Shown in pieces: positions 7,592-16,923 of a stretch of DNA of 64,000 nucleotides. The notes beneath the pieces were generated by a model. That model saw only the letters and a program-made list of their open reading frames with translations, made no database searches and had not been told where the DNA came from. Source of the stretch: Micromonospora endolithica (GTDB lineage: Bacteria > Actinomycetota > Actinomycetes > Mycobacteriales > Micromonosporaceae); contig NZ_RBAK01000002.1 of NCBI RefSeq assembly GCF_003626595.1, positions 310,001 to 374,000 on the forward strand, given 5' to 3'. A program made the translations under genes and the position numbers. Positions within the stretch are counted from its first letter, which is position 1, and each line of letters opens with the position of its first letter.

Positions 7592-8728
7592 TCAGCGGCC
7601 GAGCAGGATGTCCTGCACGTCCTTGAGCGCGGCGTCCACCTCGGCCTCGAAGTAACCGCCCTGCACCAGCCCGAAGCGCAGCGTGTCGAGGTCCCGCGGG
7701 TTCACCGGCATCTGGTTGCGCCCCTGCATGCCGCCGAGCAGGGTCTCGAAGAACCGGTCGACCTGGTCCGGGTCGTACCCGCTGCCGAACCGACGGACCT
7801 GGAAGCTGCGCCGGATCTGGTCGACCCGGTAGAGGTCGCTGCCGGGCGGGCCGGCCATCGGCGGACCGGCCACCGCCGGCGGGCCGGCGACGGCGGGCGG
7901 GCCGGGCATGCCGGGGCCGCCGAAGCCCTGTGGCGCGGGCAGCGCCGGCGGGCCGCCATGACCACGGCCGCGCAGTTCCCGCTCGGGCATCCGGATCTCG
8001 GCGGTCATGTCGGTGCGACCGTGCCGGCCGGCCTCGAAACCGTCGAAGCGCCCCTCCTGGCCGTAACCACCGGGGCCGTCCTGGCCGTAACCACCGCCGG
8101 GCCCGTCCTGGCCGTAGCCGCCGCCGGGCCCGTCCTGGCCGTAGCCGCCCGGGCCGGCGGGCAGGCCCCGCTGCGGACCGCCGTGCCCCACCGGGCCGCC
8201 CGGAGGTGTCGGTACGCCGGGACCCCCCGGACCACGGGACTGCTCGAAGCCCCGGGGGGCGTCGTAGCCACCGGCGAACGCGCCGGTCGGCTCGTCGTAC
8301 CGGCCGTAGCGGTCGGCGGGCGGGCCGGCCTGCGCCGGCATCGCCCGGGGTGGCATCGGCGGCTGCGGAACCGGCGACATGCCACGGTCGTCGCGCATCG
8401 GTGGGCCCATCCGGTCGGGCGGTCCCATCCGGTCCGGCGGGCCGAGTCGGTCGGCGAGCCGGGGGTCGGCGGGTCGCCCGGCCCCCCGCTCCTCCAGCTC
8501 GGCGAGCTGCCGCTCCACCCGGTCCAGGTGCAGGTCGACCTGCCACTCGTCATAGCCGTTGAAACGGACCCGGAAGACGACGTCGTGGACCTCCTGGGAG
8601 GCCACGGGCGCGCCGACCGGCTGGCCGGCGAGGGTGGCCTCGACCCGGTCCAGGAAGGCGTCCACCTCGTCGACCTTGTATCCCCGGCGAAGCGCCTTAC
8701 GCCGGAAACGCTGACCCTGACTCGCCAC
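7592..8728 (-). CDS. DivIVA-domain protein with two terminal domains and a Gly/Pro-rich linker
   Basis: The 378-residue protein opens with a DivIVA-type module (about residues 10-75: GYKVDEVDAFLDRVEATL, then YDEWQVDLHLDRVERQL). A second module at the C-terminus (about 285-378) contains IRRSFQVRRFGSGYDPDQV and FFETLLGGM. Between them are some 200 residues rich in Gly, Pro and Asp, including near-identical GYGQDGPG repeats coded at about 8057-8153. DivIVA domains mark curved membrane, cell poles or septa. The linker is likely disordered and could give a scaffold with two anchoring ends; this is inference. The GTG start has AGGAG 5 nt upstream. Confidence 0.8.
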   Translation of the reverse strand: MASQGQRFRRKALRRGYKVDEVDAFLDRVEATLAGQPVGAPVASQEVHDVVFRVRFNGYDEWQVDLHLDRVERQLAELEERGAGRPADPRLADRLGPPDRMGPPDRMGPPMRDDRGMSPVPQPPMPPRAMPAQAGPPADRYGRYDEPTGAFAGGYDAPRGFEQSRGPGGPGVPTPPGGPVGHGGPQRGLPAGPGGYGQDGPGGGYGQDGPGGGYGQDGPGGYGQEGRFDGFEAGRHGRTDMTAEIRMPERELRGRGHGGPPALPAPQGFGGPGMPGPPAVAGPPAVAGPPMAGPPGSDLYRVDQIRRSFQVRRFGSGYDPDQVDRFFETLLGGMQGRNQMPVNPRDLDTLRFGLVQGGYFEAEVDAALKDVQDILLGR

Positions 8729-8759
8729 TATGTCTCCTGGATTCGTTCGCTACGCCCGG

Positions 8760-9908
8760 TCACGGTGTCTCCCCGGCCCCAACGGTGTCGCTGTCCTCGG
8801 CGGCGGCGAGTTGTCCACACGCTCCGTCGATCTCGCGTCCCCGGGTGTCCCGCACGGTGGTGGACACTCCGGCGTCGCGCAACCGCCGGACGAACTCCCG
8901 CTCCACCGGCTTCGGGCTCGCGTCCCAGCGGCTGCCCGGCGTCGGGTTGAGCGGGATCAGGTTCACGTGGGCCAACTTGCCGGCCAGCAGCCGCCCGAGC
9001 AGATCGGCTCTCCACGGCTGGTCGTTCACGTCCTTGATCATCGCGTACTCGATCGACACGCGACGTCCCGTCCGACCTGCGTAGTCCCACGCCGCGTCCA
9101 GCACCTCGGAAACCTTCCAGCGCTGGTTGACCGGCACGAGTTCGTCGCGCAGCTCATCATCGGGGGCGTGCAACGACAGCGCAAGAGTCACGGAGAGGTC
9201 TTCGCTGGCCAGTCGGCGGATGGCCGGAACCAGGCCGACCGTGGAGACGGTGATGTGCCGCTGCGACAGCCCGAGCCCCTCGGGCGCGGGCGAGACCAGC
9301 CGGCGGATCGCGGCGAGCACCCGGTTGTAGTTGGCCAGCGGCTCGCCCATGCCCATGAAGACGACGTGCGACAGTCGGGGCGGCGAGCCGGCGACCGCAC
9401 CGGAGGCGGCCACCCCGGCCAGGTAGACGGCCTGGTCGACGATCTCGGCGGTGGACAGGTTGCGGGTCAGCCCGGCCTGGCCGGTGGCGCAGAACGGGCA
9501 GGCCATGCCGCAGCCGGCCTGGCTGGAGATGCAGACGGTCACCCGGTCCGGGTAGCCCATCAGCACGCTTTCCACCAACGAGCCGTCGTGCAACCGCCAG
9601 AGCGCCTTGCGGGTCGCGCCGTCGTCGCAGGCCAGCTCCCGTACCGGCGTCAACAGCCGGGGCAGCAGCCGGTCGGCGAGCTTCGCACGGGTCGCCGCCG
9701 GCAGGTCGGTCATCTGCTCCGGGTCACGGACCAGCCGCCCGAAGTAGTGGGTGGAGAGCTGCTTGGCGCGGAACGCCGGCTCCCCCAGCTCGCTCACCAG
9801 GGCCCGGCGGCCGGCGAGGTCGAGGTCGGCGAGGTGCTGCGGCGGCATCGCGGCGCGGCGGGATCCGGTGGCGTCCGGGTCGACAGGGATCAGGGGAAGG
9901 CTCGTCAT
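8760..9908 (-). CDS. rlmN: 23S rRNA (adenine2503-C2)-methyltransferase RlmN
   Basis: A 382-residue radical-SAM enzyme. The cluster-binding CxxxCxxC motif is C133, C137 and C140 in [15 protein letters not shown], and [14 protein letters not shown] follows as in known RlmN proteins. The family methylates A2503 of 23S rRNA (and A37 of some tRNAs), using a methyl-cysteine intermediate; C-terminal [14 protein letters not shown] carries the conserved cysteine for that step. It lies downstream of cdsA on the same strand with a gap of about 100 bp. Full length for the family. Confidence 0.97.
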   Translation of the reverse strand: MTSLPLIPVDPDATGSRRAAMPPQHLADLDLAGRRALVSELGEPAFRAKQLSTHYFGRLVRDPEQMTDLPAATRAKLADRLLPRLLTPVRELACDDGATRKALWRLHDGSLVESVLMGYPDRVTVCISSQAGCGMACPFCATGQAGLTRNLSTAEIVDQAVYLAGVAASGAVAGSPPRLSHVVFMGMGEPLANYNRVLAAIRRLVSPAPEGLGLSQRHITVSTVGLVPAIRRLASEDLSVTLALSLHAPDDELRDELVPVNQRWKVSEVLDAAWDYAGRTGRRVSIEYAMIKDVNDQPWRADLLGRLLAGKLAHVNLIPLNPTPGSRWDASPKPVEREFVRRLRDAGVSTTVRDTRGREIDGACGQLAAAEDSDTVGAGETP

Positions 9909-10012
9909 GGCGCGTCCAGTCTGTCACGCCGATCGGCGGGCGCACCCGTCCGGAGGTGCCGAATCGTCCCCCAGCCCCCGACCGGCACCACATCCGGAGC
10001 GTGATTCACACC

Positions 10013-11317
10013 TCACCCCGCCACCGGGACGTAGACCGCCAGCAGCAGGTAGGCGGTGGGCACCGCGAAGAGGATCGAGTCCAGCCGATCCATCAGGCCG
10101 CCGTGCCCGGGGAGCAGGTTGCTCATGTCCTTTATGCCGAGGTCCCGCTTCATCATCGACTCGGCCAGGTCGCCGAGGACCGCCGCGCAGGACACCGCCA
10201 CCCCGAACAGGGCGCCCCACCAGGGGGCCACGTCGAACAGCAGCCACAGCAGGACGGCACTGCCCAGCGCCGCCGCGCCGACCGACCCGGCGAAGCCCTC
10301 CCAGGACTTCTTCGGGCTGATCCTCGGCGCCATCGGGCGCTTGCCGAACCGGACCCCGGCCGCGTATCCACCGGTGTCGGAGAGCACCACCGCCAGCACG
10401 GTGACCAGCACCCGCAGCGGACCGTCGTCCGGCGCCGCCGCGAGCAGCGCGGCGAACCCGGCGAGGAACGGCACGTAGACGGTGATCACCGTCGCCGCGA
10501 CGAGATCCCGGGCCAGGCCGGCCGTGCCGTCGCCCAGCCGCCAGACCAGCGTCCCCAGCAGGGTGACCGCCAGACCGAGGGTCAGCGCGTCGAGACCGGC
10601 GAATCCCGCGAGCCCGACGGTGAGGACGCCGCCCGCGACGAGCGGTACCAGCGGCGGGTGGGCGTCGGCCCGGCGTACCGCCCGGACCATCTCCCAGATG
10701 CCCACCCCCACCGCGGCGGCCAGCACCAGCAGGAAGGCCGGCGGGTAGAGCGCGAGCGGGACCACGATGAGGGCACCGAGCAGGAGGCCGACCCCGATCG
10801 CGGCCGGCAGGTTGCGGCCGGCCCGGCTCGGTGCGGGTTGACCGGTCACCGGGCGTCCCGCGCCGGCCCGGCGCCGGCCACGCTGCCGCCGGCCGGTCGG
10901 GGGCGCGATCTCCGCGGCCTCCGGACCCGGGTCGCGGACCGCCTCGAACTGCGCCGTGGGCTGGTCGGGGTCCGCCGGACCGTCGGACCGGCCGTTCGGA
11001 CCGGCCGGGAAGCCGGCGTACGCGGGTGCCCCGGCGTCGTCCCGCCGCCCACCGTCGGGCGGGTTCCCGTCGTCGGGCCACCGACCCGGGTCGCCCGGGT
11101 CGTTGCCGTTCCCGTGGTGCGGGGTGCCGCCCTCGGGGTCGAGCCGGGTGCGGGTGCGCGGTTCGACGTGCCTGTCAGGGGCGAGGCCCGGACGCCGGGC
11201 CCAGGGTGCCGGCTCGATCTGGGGCTCCGGCCAGGGCAGGGCGGGACCGGGCGCGGGCCGGTCCGGACGCTCCCGGCCACGGGGTTCGGCGCTGCCGTAC
11301 GGGTCGAGGTGGGACAT
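10013..11317 (-). CDS. cdsA: Phosphatidate cytidylyltransferase CdsA, with long N-terminal extension
   Basis: The C-terminal part, from about residue 150, carries multiple membrane helices and the CDS signature SDTGGYAAGVRFGKR followed by ISPKKSWEGFAGS. The enzyme makes CDP-diacylglycerol from phosphatidic acid and CTP in the membrane, the precursor of phosphatidylinositol, phosphatidylglycerol and cardiolipin. Usual family length is about 270-310 residues; here 434, because the first 140 or so residues are a hydrophilic Pro/Gly/Arg/Asp-rich tail. ATG 11317 was preferred; GTG codons at 11320 and 11335 are alternatives. It is followed by rlmN, the common actinobacterial order. Confidence 0.94.
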   Translation of the reverse strand: MSHLDPYGSAEPRGRERPDRPAPGPALPWPEPQIEPAPWARRPGLAPDRHVEPRTRTRLDPEGGTPHHGNGNDPGDPGRWPDDGNPPDGGRRDDAGAPAYAGFPAGPNGRSDGPADPDQPTAQFEAVRDPGPEAAEIAPPTGRRQRGRRRAGAGRPVTGQPAPSRAGRNLPAAIGVGLLLGALIVVPLALYPPAFLLVLAAAVGVGIWEMVRAVRRADAHPPLVPLVAGGVLTVGLAGFAGLDALTLGLAVTLLGTLVWRLGDGTAGLARDLVAATVITVYVPFLAGFAALLAAAPDDGPLRVLVTVLAVVLSDTGGYAAGVRFGKRPMAPRISPKKSWEGFAGSVGAAALGSAVLLWLLFDVAPWWGALFGVAVSCAAVLGDLAESMMKRDLGIKDMSNLLPGHGGLMDRLDSILFAVPTAYLLLAVYVPVAG

Positions 11318-11540
11318 CACGCACCGGGCGCGCACGGCGCGAGGCGGACCACATGACGCACAACCACAACCATCCCCTACCCGAGCGAGCGTTCCGTCCA
11401 GTTGACCGGCGCGTCGGCCGGTCGATCCCCACCGTTCACCGCAGGGTGGCCGGGAATCGTGCCGAGCCTACTGCACCCGTTGATTCGGTACCCGGGACGC
11501 CGTCCCACCCCCGGGAGCGGTCCGCCCCGTCGGAGACGAC

Positions 11541-11584
11541 GACGGCACCGGCGCCGACCCGTACGGGTGGGTGCCGGTGCCGTC
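11541..11584. terminator. Hairpin after frr
   Basis: GACGGCACCGGC (11541-11552) is an exact complement of GCCGGTGCCGTC (11573-11584), a 12-bp stem beyond the frr stop codon. No U-tract. Confidence 0.6.
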
Positions 11585-11599
11585 GGTCGGTGCCGGGGT

Positions 11600-12157
11600 T
11601 CAGACCTCCAGCAGCTCGGCTTCCTTGTGCTTGACCAGCTCGTCGACGCCGGCCACGTACTTCTGGGTCAGGTCGTCCAGGTCCTTCTCCGCGCGGCGGC
11701 CCTCGTCCTCGCCGACCTCGCCGTCCTTGACCAGGCGGTCCAGCTCCTCCTTCGCCTTGCGGCGGATGTTGCGGATGGCCACCTTGGCCTCCTCACCCTT
11801 GTGCCGAACCACCTTGATCATCTCGCGGCGGCGTTCCTCGGTCATCTGGGGGAGCAGGATGCGGAGCTGGTTGCCCTCGTTGTTCGGGTTCACGCCGAGG
11901 TCGGAGTCGCGGATCGCCTTCTCCATGGCGTTGATCTGCGAGTTGTCGTACGGCTTGATGATGACCATCCGCGGCTCGGGAACCCCGATGGACGCCATCT
12001 GCGGCAGCGGCGTGGGGCTGCCGTAGTAGTCGATGATGACTTTGGAGAACATGGCGGCGTTGGCGCGACCGGTGCGGATGGCGCCGAACTCCTCCTTGGC
12101 GTGCTCGATGGCACGCTCCATCTTTTCCTCGGCCTCGAGGAGGGTGTCGTCGATCAC
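11600..12157 (-). CDS. frr: Ribosome recycling factor
   Basis: A 185-residue protein of standard length. It starts [20 protein letters not shown] and contains [19 protein letters not shown], the conserved RRF block; the C-terminal half is helical and charged. With EF-G it splits the post-termination ribosome into subunits. The GTG start is preceded by GAGGAG. It follows pyrH with 67 bp between, in the conserved rpsB-tsf-pyrH-frr order, and is likely cotranscribed with pyrH. Confidence 0.98.
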   Translation of the reverse strand: MIDDTLLEAEEKMERAIEHAKEEFGAIRTGRANAAMFSKVIIDYYGSPTPLPQMASIGVPEPRMVIIKPYDNSQINAMEKAIRDSDLGVNPNNEGNQLRILLPQMTEERRREMIKVVRHKGEEAKVAIRNIRRKAKEELDRLVKDGEVGEDEGRRAEKDLDDLTQKYVAGVDELVKHKEAELLEV

Positions 12158-12224
12158 CGGTCTCCTCGCCTCCTTCTGTGCTCGTGGTGGGCTTGTGTGT
12201 CGCCTTTACCGCCGCGGTGGCCGG

Positions 12225-12992
12225 TCAGGTGGTGATCAGCGTGCCGATCTGGTCGCCACCGACGGCCCGGATGATGGTGTCGTCGCCCTGGGCGCCGAAG
12301 ACCAGCATCGGCAGGCCGTTCTCCATGCAGAGGCTGAACGCGGCGGCGTCGGCCACCCGCAGGTTGCGGCGGAGCACCTCGGAGAAGGTGATCGAGTCGA
12401 ACTTGCTGGCGGTCGGGTCGAGGCGGGGGTCGGCGGAATAGACGCCGTCCACTCCGTTCTTGCTCATCAGCACCACGTCGGCACGGATCTCCAGCGCACG
12501 CTGGGCGGCCACGGTGTCGGTGGAGAAGTACGGCATCCCGGCGCCCGCGCCGAAGATGACCACCCGGCCCTTCTCCAGGTGCCGGATCGCGCGCAGCGGG
12601 ATGTAGGGCTCGGCGACCTGGGCCATCGTGATCGCGCTCTGCACGCGCGTCTCGATGCCCTCCTTCTCCAGGAAGTCCTGCAACGCGAGGCAGTTCATCA
12701 CCGTGCCGAGCATGCCCATGTAGTCGGCGCGCGCCCGGTCCATGCCGCGCTTCTGCAACTCGGCGCCGCGGAAGAAGTTGCCACCACCGACCACCACGGA
12801 GACCTGCACACCCCGTCGCACCACGGTCGCGATCTGCCGGGCGATGGCCTGGACGACGTCCGGGTCGACCCCGATCGCGCCGCCGCCGAACACCTCACCG
12901 GAGAGCTTCAGCACCACCCGACGGGCCCGGCCGGGAGGCGGCGCCGTCGGATCGTCCGCCGCCAGACTCCGGTCACTCACAACCTGCGTCAT
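12225..12992 (-). CDS. pyrH: UMP kinase
   Basis: A 255-residue amino-acid-kinase-fold enzyme: [14 protein letters not shown] near residue 27 is the phosphate-binding loop region, [14 protein letters not shown] and [14 protein letters not shown] form the UMP site, and [21 protein letters not shown] follows. It converts UMP and ATP to UDP and ADP, the committing step for pyrimidine nucleotides, and the hexameric bacterial type is GTP-activated and UTP-inhibited. About 20 residues precede the core, slightly more than in E. coli. It lies between tsf and frr. Confidence 0.98.
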   Translation of the reverse strand: MTQVVSDRSLAADDPTAPPPGRARRVVLKLSGEVFGGGAIGVDPDVVQAIARQIATVVRRGVQVSVVVGGGNFFRGAELQKRGMDRARADYMGMLGTVMNCLALQDFLEKEGIETRVQSAITMAQVAEPYIPLRAIRHLEKGRVVIFGAGAGMPYFSTDTVAAQRALEIRADVVLMSKNGVDGVYSADPRLDPTASKFDSITFSEVLRRNLRVADAAAFSLCMENGLPMLVFGAQGDDTIIRAVGGDQIGTLITT

Positions 12993-13063
12993 CCGCCCCG
13001 TCCTCTCCCCTGCGCGCGCCCCGGGCGCCGCTCACCGCGAAACTGCCGTAGCAGACCCTATGT

Positions 13064-13112
13064 GACGGGGAGGCCGCGGTGCCTGTCACGTACACCCGCG
13101 GGCCTCCCCGTC
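13064..13112. terminator. Hairpin after tsf
   Basis: GACGGGGAGGCC (13064-13075) pairs exactly with GGCCTCCCCGTC (13101-13112); adjoining GCGG/CCGC extends the stem with a one-base bulge. It lies between tsf and pyrH and could end or attenuate rpsB-tsf transcription. No U-tract. Confidence 0.65.
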
Positions 13113-13152
13113 GACGTTCTCTCCCCGGTCGTCCGCACGCCCGGGAACCGGC

Positions 13153-13980
13153 TCAGGCCTGGCCGACCTCGAACCGGACGAAGCGGGTGACCTCGATGCC
13201 GGCCTCGGCCAGCATCTGCTTCACCGTCTTCTTGTTGTCGGCGACCGACGACTGCTCCACCAGGACGTAGTCCTTGAAGAAGGCGTTGACCCGGCCTTCG
13301 ACGATCTTCGGCAGCGCCGCCTCGGGCTTGTTCTCCTCGCGGGCGGTCTGCTCGGCGATGCGCCGCTCGGACTCGACGACCTCGGCCGGAACCTCGTCCC
13401 GGGTGAGGTACTTCGGCCGCATCGCGGCGATCTGCATGGCGGTGGCCCGGGCATCCGCGTCCCCGGCCTCATCGGTCTTGCCCGCGTACTCGACGAGGAC
13501 GCCGACGGCCGGCGGCAGGTCCTGGCTCTTGCGGTGCAGGTAGACCGCGACGTTGCCGTCCAGCTTCGCGAAGCGGTTGAGGACGAGCTTCTCACCGATC
13601 TTGGCGGACTGCTCCTGGACCACGTCGGCGACGGTCTTGCCGTCCAGCTCGGTGGCGAGCAGCTCCTCGGCGTTGGTGACACCGGCCCGCTCGCCGTGCT
13701 CGACGAGCTGCTGGGCCAGCGCGATGAACGCGTCGGTCTTGGCGACGAAGTCGGTCTCGCAGTTCAGCTCGAGCAGCGCCTTGCCGGAGTGGGCGACCAG
13801 ACCGTTCGCGGCGGTGCGACCGGCCCGCTTGCCGACGTCCTTGGCGCCCTTGACGCGCAGGATCTCGACGGCCTTGTCGAAGTCGCCCTCGGCCTCGGTC
13901 AGCGCCTTCTTGCAGTCCATCATGCCGGCGCCGGTCAGGTCGCGGAGCTTCTTGACGTCCGCGGCGGTGAAGTTGGACAT
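13153..13980 (-). CDS. tsf: Translation elongation factor Ts
   Basis: A 275-residue protein starting [20 protein letters not shown], the UBA-like N-terminal domain, followed by [19 protein letters not shown]. The segment [15 protein letters not shown] is the motif that contacts EF-Tu. EF-Ts catalyses GDP release from EF-Tu. It lies 137 bp after rpsB in the same direction. Full length for actinobacterial EF-Ts. Confidence 0.98.
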   Translation of the reverse strand: MSNFTAADVKKLRDLTGAGMMDCKKALTEAEGDFDKAVEILRVKGAKDVGKRAGRTAANGLVAHSGKALLELNCETDFVAKTDAFIALAQQLVEHGERAGVTNAEELLATELDGKTVADVVQEQSAKIGEKLVLNRFAKLDGNVAVYLHRKSQDLPPAVGVLVEYAGKTDEAGDADARATAMQIAAMRPKYLTRDEVPAEVVESERRIAEQTAREENKPEAALPKIVEGRVNAFFKDYVLVEQSSVADNKKTVKQMLAEAGIEVTRFVRFEVGQA

Positions 13981-14117
13981 GGCTCTCTCTTCGGTGTTGG
14001 AGACGGCGGGTGGGATGGTCCGTGGTGCCGGTTACCCGATTCCGGGCGGGATGTGCCCGGCGTACCTGCCGATCCCCGCCGTCCGGAAAACCGGGCGGCG
14101 GGGAGGCGGCGGTGCGG

Positions 14118-15017
14118 TCACTCCGCGGCGGCGGCCGCCGGCTGCTCGGTCTTCTGCGCCGGCTGCTCGGCGGGCTGCTCGGCCTGCTGCGCCGGCTGCT
14201 CGGTCTGCTGCGCGGGCTGCTCGTCGGCCTTCTTCGGCTCCTCCAGCAGCTCCCGCTCCCACTCGGCCAGCGGCTCGTCGGAGGCGACGCCCGGCTCCGG
14301 CTTCTCGTCGGTGCCCCGGCGGCGGCCGGAACGGGCGATCAGGCCGTCGGCGACGGCGGCGGCCACGACCCTGGTCAGCAGCTCGGCCGAGCGGATCGCG
14401 TCGTCGTTGCCCGGGATCGGGAAGTCGACCTCGTCCGGGTCGCAGTTGGTGTCGAGCACCGCGATCACCGGGATGCCCAGCTTGCGGGCCTCGTCGACGG
14501 CGATGTGCTCCTTCTTGGTGTCGACGATCCAGACCGCGGCCGGGAGCTTCTGCATGTCCCGCAGACCACCGAGGGTCTTGGTGAGCTTGATCTTCTCGCG
14601 GGAGAGCTGCAGGGTCTCCTTCTTGGTGTAACCGGCGGCGGTGCCGCTCAGGTCACCCAGGGCCTCCAGCTCCTTCATCCGCTGGAGCCGCTTGTAGACC
14701 GTCTGGAAGTTGGTCAGCATGCCACCGAGCCAGCGGTGGTTGACGTACGGCTGGCCGACCCGGGTCGCCTGCTCGGCGATGGCCTCCTGGGCCTGCTTCT
14801 TGGTGCCGACGAACAGGATGCTGCCACCCTCGGCGACGGTCCCGCGCACGAACTCGTACGCCTTCTCGATGTAGTCGAGGGTCTGGCGCAGGTCGATGAT
14901 GTAGATACCGTTGCGCTCGGTGAAGATGAAGCGCTTCATCTTCGGGTTCCAGCGCCGGGTCTGGTGCCCGAAGTGGACACCGCTCTCCAGCAGCTGGCGC
15001 ATGGTCACTACGGCCAT
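14118..15017 (-). CDS. rpsB: 30S ribosomal protein S2 with acidic repetitive C-terminal tail
   Basis: The 299-residue protein begins [19 protein letters not shown], the S2 signature, at ATG 15017 with AGGAG about 9 nt upstream. The frame is open upstream to 15236, but that part does not resemble S2. [18 protein letters not shown] and [19 protein letters not shown] are family blocks. The last 65 or so residues are rich in Glu, Gln, Pro and Ala with EQPAQ-type repeats (about 14120-14235). Many actinobacterial S2 proteins have an acidic tail, but the core ends near residue 235. S2 sits on the 30S subunit near the mRNA exit and binds S1 in some bacteria. Confidence 0.97.
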   Translation of the reverse strand: MAVVTMRQLLESGVHFGHQTRRWNPKMKRFIFTERNGIYIIDLRQTLDYIEKAYEFVRGTVAEGGSILFVGTKKQAQEAIAEQATRVGQPYVNHRWLGGMLTNFQTVYKRLQRMKELEALGDLSGTAAGYTKKETLQLSREKIKLTKTLGGLRDMQKLPAAVWIVDTKKEHIAVDEARKLGIPVIAVLDTNCDPDEVDFPIPGNDDAIRSAELLTRVVAAAVADGLIARSGRRRGTDEKPEPGVASDEPLAEWERELLEEPKKADEQPAQQTEQPAQQAEQPAEQPAQKTEQPAAAAAE

Positions 15018-15234
15018 GGTGGGGTACTCCTGACATCCCTGGTTGGTCACGCTCGGCCGGCGGCCGGGCGTCCTGGCGCCCGGTCGTCGGCCATGGCGGG
15101 CCCGACCAAGATCGGGACCAGGGAGGCCGTCGCCCCACGACGATTCGTGGAGAGGGCGCGCGAGGTCGACCGCACGAGGCGGTCGCCAGTCGACCAGTGT
15201 ACGCCCCTCCCCGACCACCCCACCCCCGGGATGC

Positions 15235-15289
15235 AAGGAAGGGCCCCCCGTTAACGCCTGCGGTAGTAGAAGGGTCCCCGCTTAACACC
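15235..15289 (+). repeat. Double-palindrome repeat, copy B
   Basis: Reads AAGGAAGGGCCCCCCGTTAA, then CGCCTGCGGTAGT, then a second half-unit AGAAGGGTCCCCGCTTAACA. It differs from the other copies in the spacer and lies in an intergenic region, not directly at a stop codon. Confidence 0.88.
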
Positions 15290-15320
15290 GCACGCCGACC
15301 GGTGGACCCGGCCGGCGTGC
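15290..15320. terminator. Hairpin after the 343-residue membrane protein gene
   Basis: GCACGCCG (15290-15297) pairs with CGGCGTGC (15313-15320). It directly follows repeat copy B and lies beyond the stop codon of the minus-strand gene at 15334. Confidence 0.5.
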
Positions 15321-15333
15321 GAGGGGGCGCCGG

Positions 15334-16365
15334 TCAGCCGGCGGCGATGGCGGCGGCCACGAACAACACCAGCCCCACCGTCAGGTACGCCGTCGGCGGT
15401 CGCAGCCAACCGCGACCGCCCTCCGCGAGGGACAGCGCACCGGTACGCAGCCCGTACAGCCCGGCGGCGAAGATCGGCAGGCCGCCGACCAGGAAGATGC
15501 CCACCACGACGTTCGACGACGACACCGGGTCCCCGGTCAGCCCGCTCAGCAGCACCCGCAGAGCTGGCACCTCGAAGACCAGAGTCAGCGCGGCGAAGAG
15601 CACCGCCAGAACCGGACGGCGGGTGCGGTACACCCCGTCCCCGGCCGGAACGCCCGCGGGTGGGGCCACCGGCGGGTACGGCAGCTCCCCGGGCGGCCCG
15701 TCGAGACGCGGGGCGACCGGCGGCATCGGGCCGGTCGGCATCTCCAACGGGTGGGGCGTCGGCGCCGGGTCCTTGGGGCCGACGATCGGGTACCCGGCCA
15801 GCGGCGCCGGCCGGGTCGTCTCGGCACCCGGCCCGCCGGCCAGCGCGTCGGCGCTCGAGGTGGACAGGACGTCCCGCGGCTCCCGGGCCGCCCGACGGCC
15901 GGTCCGCTCACCCGGCAACTCCCCCGACGTATCCGGCGAGTCCGGTTCCGCCCGACGGGTGCGGCTCGCCCGGTAACCGTCGGTCTCGGCCCGGACGTCG
16001 CCGTACGCGCTGACCGCACCGAAGCGCCCCGAGTCGTCGTCGACCGCCGCGAAGCGGCCGGAGTCGCTCTCGGCAGCCGCGAAGCGGCCCGAGTCCTCGG
16101 CGCCGCCGTACCGTCCCCGGGTGTCGTCACCGCGCCGCGCTCCGGCGGCCCGGCCGGTGTCGGCGTAGCGGGCGTCGTCACCGGCTCGCGGATCGGGAGT
16201 CCGAAGGTCGTCGTCCCGGTATCGCGGCTCGGCTCCGGCGCGCCACTCCGGGTCTCCGTAGCCTCGGTCACGTCCCTCGGGATACCACCGTGACTCCTGG
16301 TCTTCGGCAAAACTCCGTCGTCCGTCCACGTCGGCACCGTATGCGACCGGATCCGCGCGCGCCAT
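15334..16365 (-). CDS. Membrane protein with long disordered N-terminal domain, unknown function
   Basis: I do not recognise a family. From the ATG at 16365 the product is 343 residues. Residues 1-220 are hydrophilic, with runs of Arg, Asp, Gly, Ser and Tyr, including repeated GRF(A/G)A units such as [20 protein letters not shown]. The last 100 residues hold three hydrophobic segments: [35 protein letters not shown] and [18 protein letters not shown] at the very C-terminus. This suggests a small membrane domain with a long cytoplasmic tail. The frame is open to 16539, but the sequence before MARADPV does not look like protein. Confidence 0.65.
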   Translation of the reverse strand: MARADPVAYGADVDGRRSFAEDQESRWYPEGRDRGYGDPEWRAGAEPRYRDDDLRTPDPRAGDDARYADTGRAAGARRGDDTRGRYGGAEDSGRFAAAESDSGRFAAVDDDSGRFGAVSAYGDVRAETDGYRASRTRRAEPDSPDTSGELPGERTGRRAAREPRDVLSTSSADALAGGPGAETTRPAPLAGYPIVGPKDPAPTPHPLEMPTGPMPPVAPRLDGPPGELPYPPVAPPAGVPAGDGVYRTRRPVLAVLFAALTLVFEVPALRVLLSGLTGDPVSSSNVVVGIFLVGGLPIFAAGLYGLRTGALSLAEGGRGWLRPPTAYLTVGLVLFVAAAIAAG

Positions 16366-16482
16366 TCCGGCCGCCGGGCGACGGACCGCCGGTCCGACCA
16401 GCGACGGAGCGGTCACCGTGTGGTGACGGACGGTCCGCCCGGACGCCGGCCTCCGTAGCACACCGAGGGCATGATCGTCCGG

Positions 16483-16511
16483 TCGTCCACAGGCCGCTCC
16501 GTCGTCCACAG
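16483..16511 (+). promoter_or_regulatory. Double TCGTCCACAG motif upstream of yraN
   Basis: TCGTCCACAG occurs at 16483-16492 and 16502-16511, a 19-bp period, or nearly two helical turns. The second copy ends 51 nt before the yraN ATG. A nearly identical pair lies at 23385-23413 on the minus strand, also ending 51 nt before its gene. The motif resembles the 3' part of a DnaA box (TTATCCACA), but the first bases differ. It is probably a protein-binding site. Confidence 0.6.
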
Positions 16512-16562
16512 GCGGGCCGTGCGGGGCGACGCGACCCATGGCGTACGCGGCACGGTGCCGGC

Positions 16563-16922
16563 ATGACGAAGCGAAACCAGGCGGTCGGCGCGTACGGCGA
16601 GCGGTGCGCGGTGCGACACCTGATCGGAGCGGGGCTGCGCCCGGTGGCCCGGAACTGGCGGTGCCCGGCCGGCGAGATCGACATCATCGCCTGGGACGGG
16701 CCGGTACTCGCCGTCTGCGAGGTGAAGACACGGCGCACCGACGACTTCGGCAGCCCGGCCGAGGCCGTCGTACCGGCGAAGGCCCTGCGACTGCGCGGGC
16801 TGGCCGCCCGGTGGTTGGCCGAGACCGGCACCACGGCCCACGAGGTGCGCTTCGACGTGATCTCGGTACGCCTCGCCGCCAGCGGGGCCGCCCAGGTGGA
16901 GCACCTCAAGGGTGCGTTCTGA
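16563..16922 (+). CDS. YraN family protein (UPF0102), putative nuclease fold
   Basis: A 119-residue protein from the ATG at 16563. It has [12 protein letters not shown] at the N-terminus and [16 protein letters not shown] followed by AVCEVKTR: the spaced E-I-D and E-V-K residues match the PD-(D/E)XK-like metal site of YraN proteins. The biochemical function is not established. It heads an apparent operon with comM and dprA, the common order in actinobacteria, which suggests a role in DNA processing. A micro-ORF follows one base after its stop codon. Confidence 0.92.
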   Translation: MTKRNQAVGAYGERCAVRHLIGAGLRPVARNWRCPAGEIDIIAWDGPVLAVCEVKTRRTDDFGSPAEAVVPAKALRLRGLAARWLAETGTTAHEVRFDVISVRLAASGAAQVEHLKGAF

Positions 16923-16923
16923 C

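Larger units (their letters stand above)
15018..15333 (-). promoter_or_regulatory. rpsB leader region with promoter and repeat element
   Basis: A 316-bp region without a gene. Toward rpsB a candidate -10, TACACT (15196-15201, minus strand), would start a leader of about 170 nt. That leader can form hairpins: GACCGC (15168-15173) with GCGGTC (15179-15184), and a CCGGGCG/CGCCCGG stem near 15064-15082. Long structured leaders of ribosomal protein genes are often used for autoregulation; that is inferred here. The far end holds repeat copy B and a hairpin. Confidence 0.5.

Noticed and set aside
8057..8153. Tandem DNA repeats as a possible array
   Set aside because: They are in frame within the DivIVA protein gene and encode GYGQDGPG units.
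15018..15236. Upstream extension of the rpsB frame
   Set aside because: S2 homology starts exactly at ATG 15017, which has AGGAG; the upstream part overlaps the leader and promoter.
16483..16511. Chromosomal origin with DnaA boxes
   Set aside because: Only two box-like motifs that do not match TTATCCACA fully, no AT-rich unwinding region, and dnaA/dnaN are absent.
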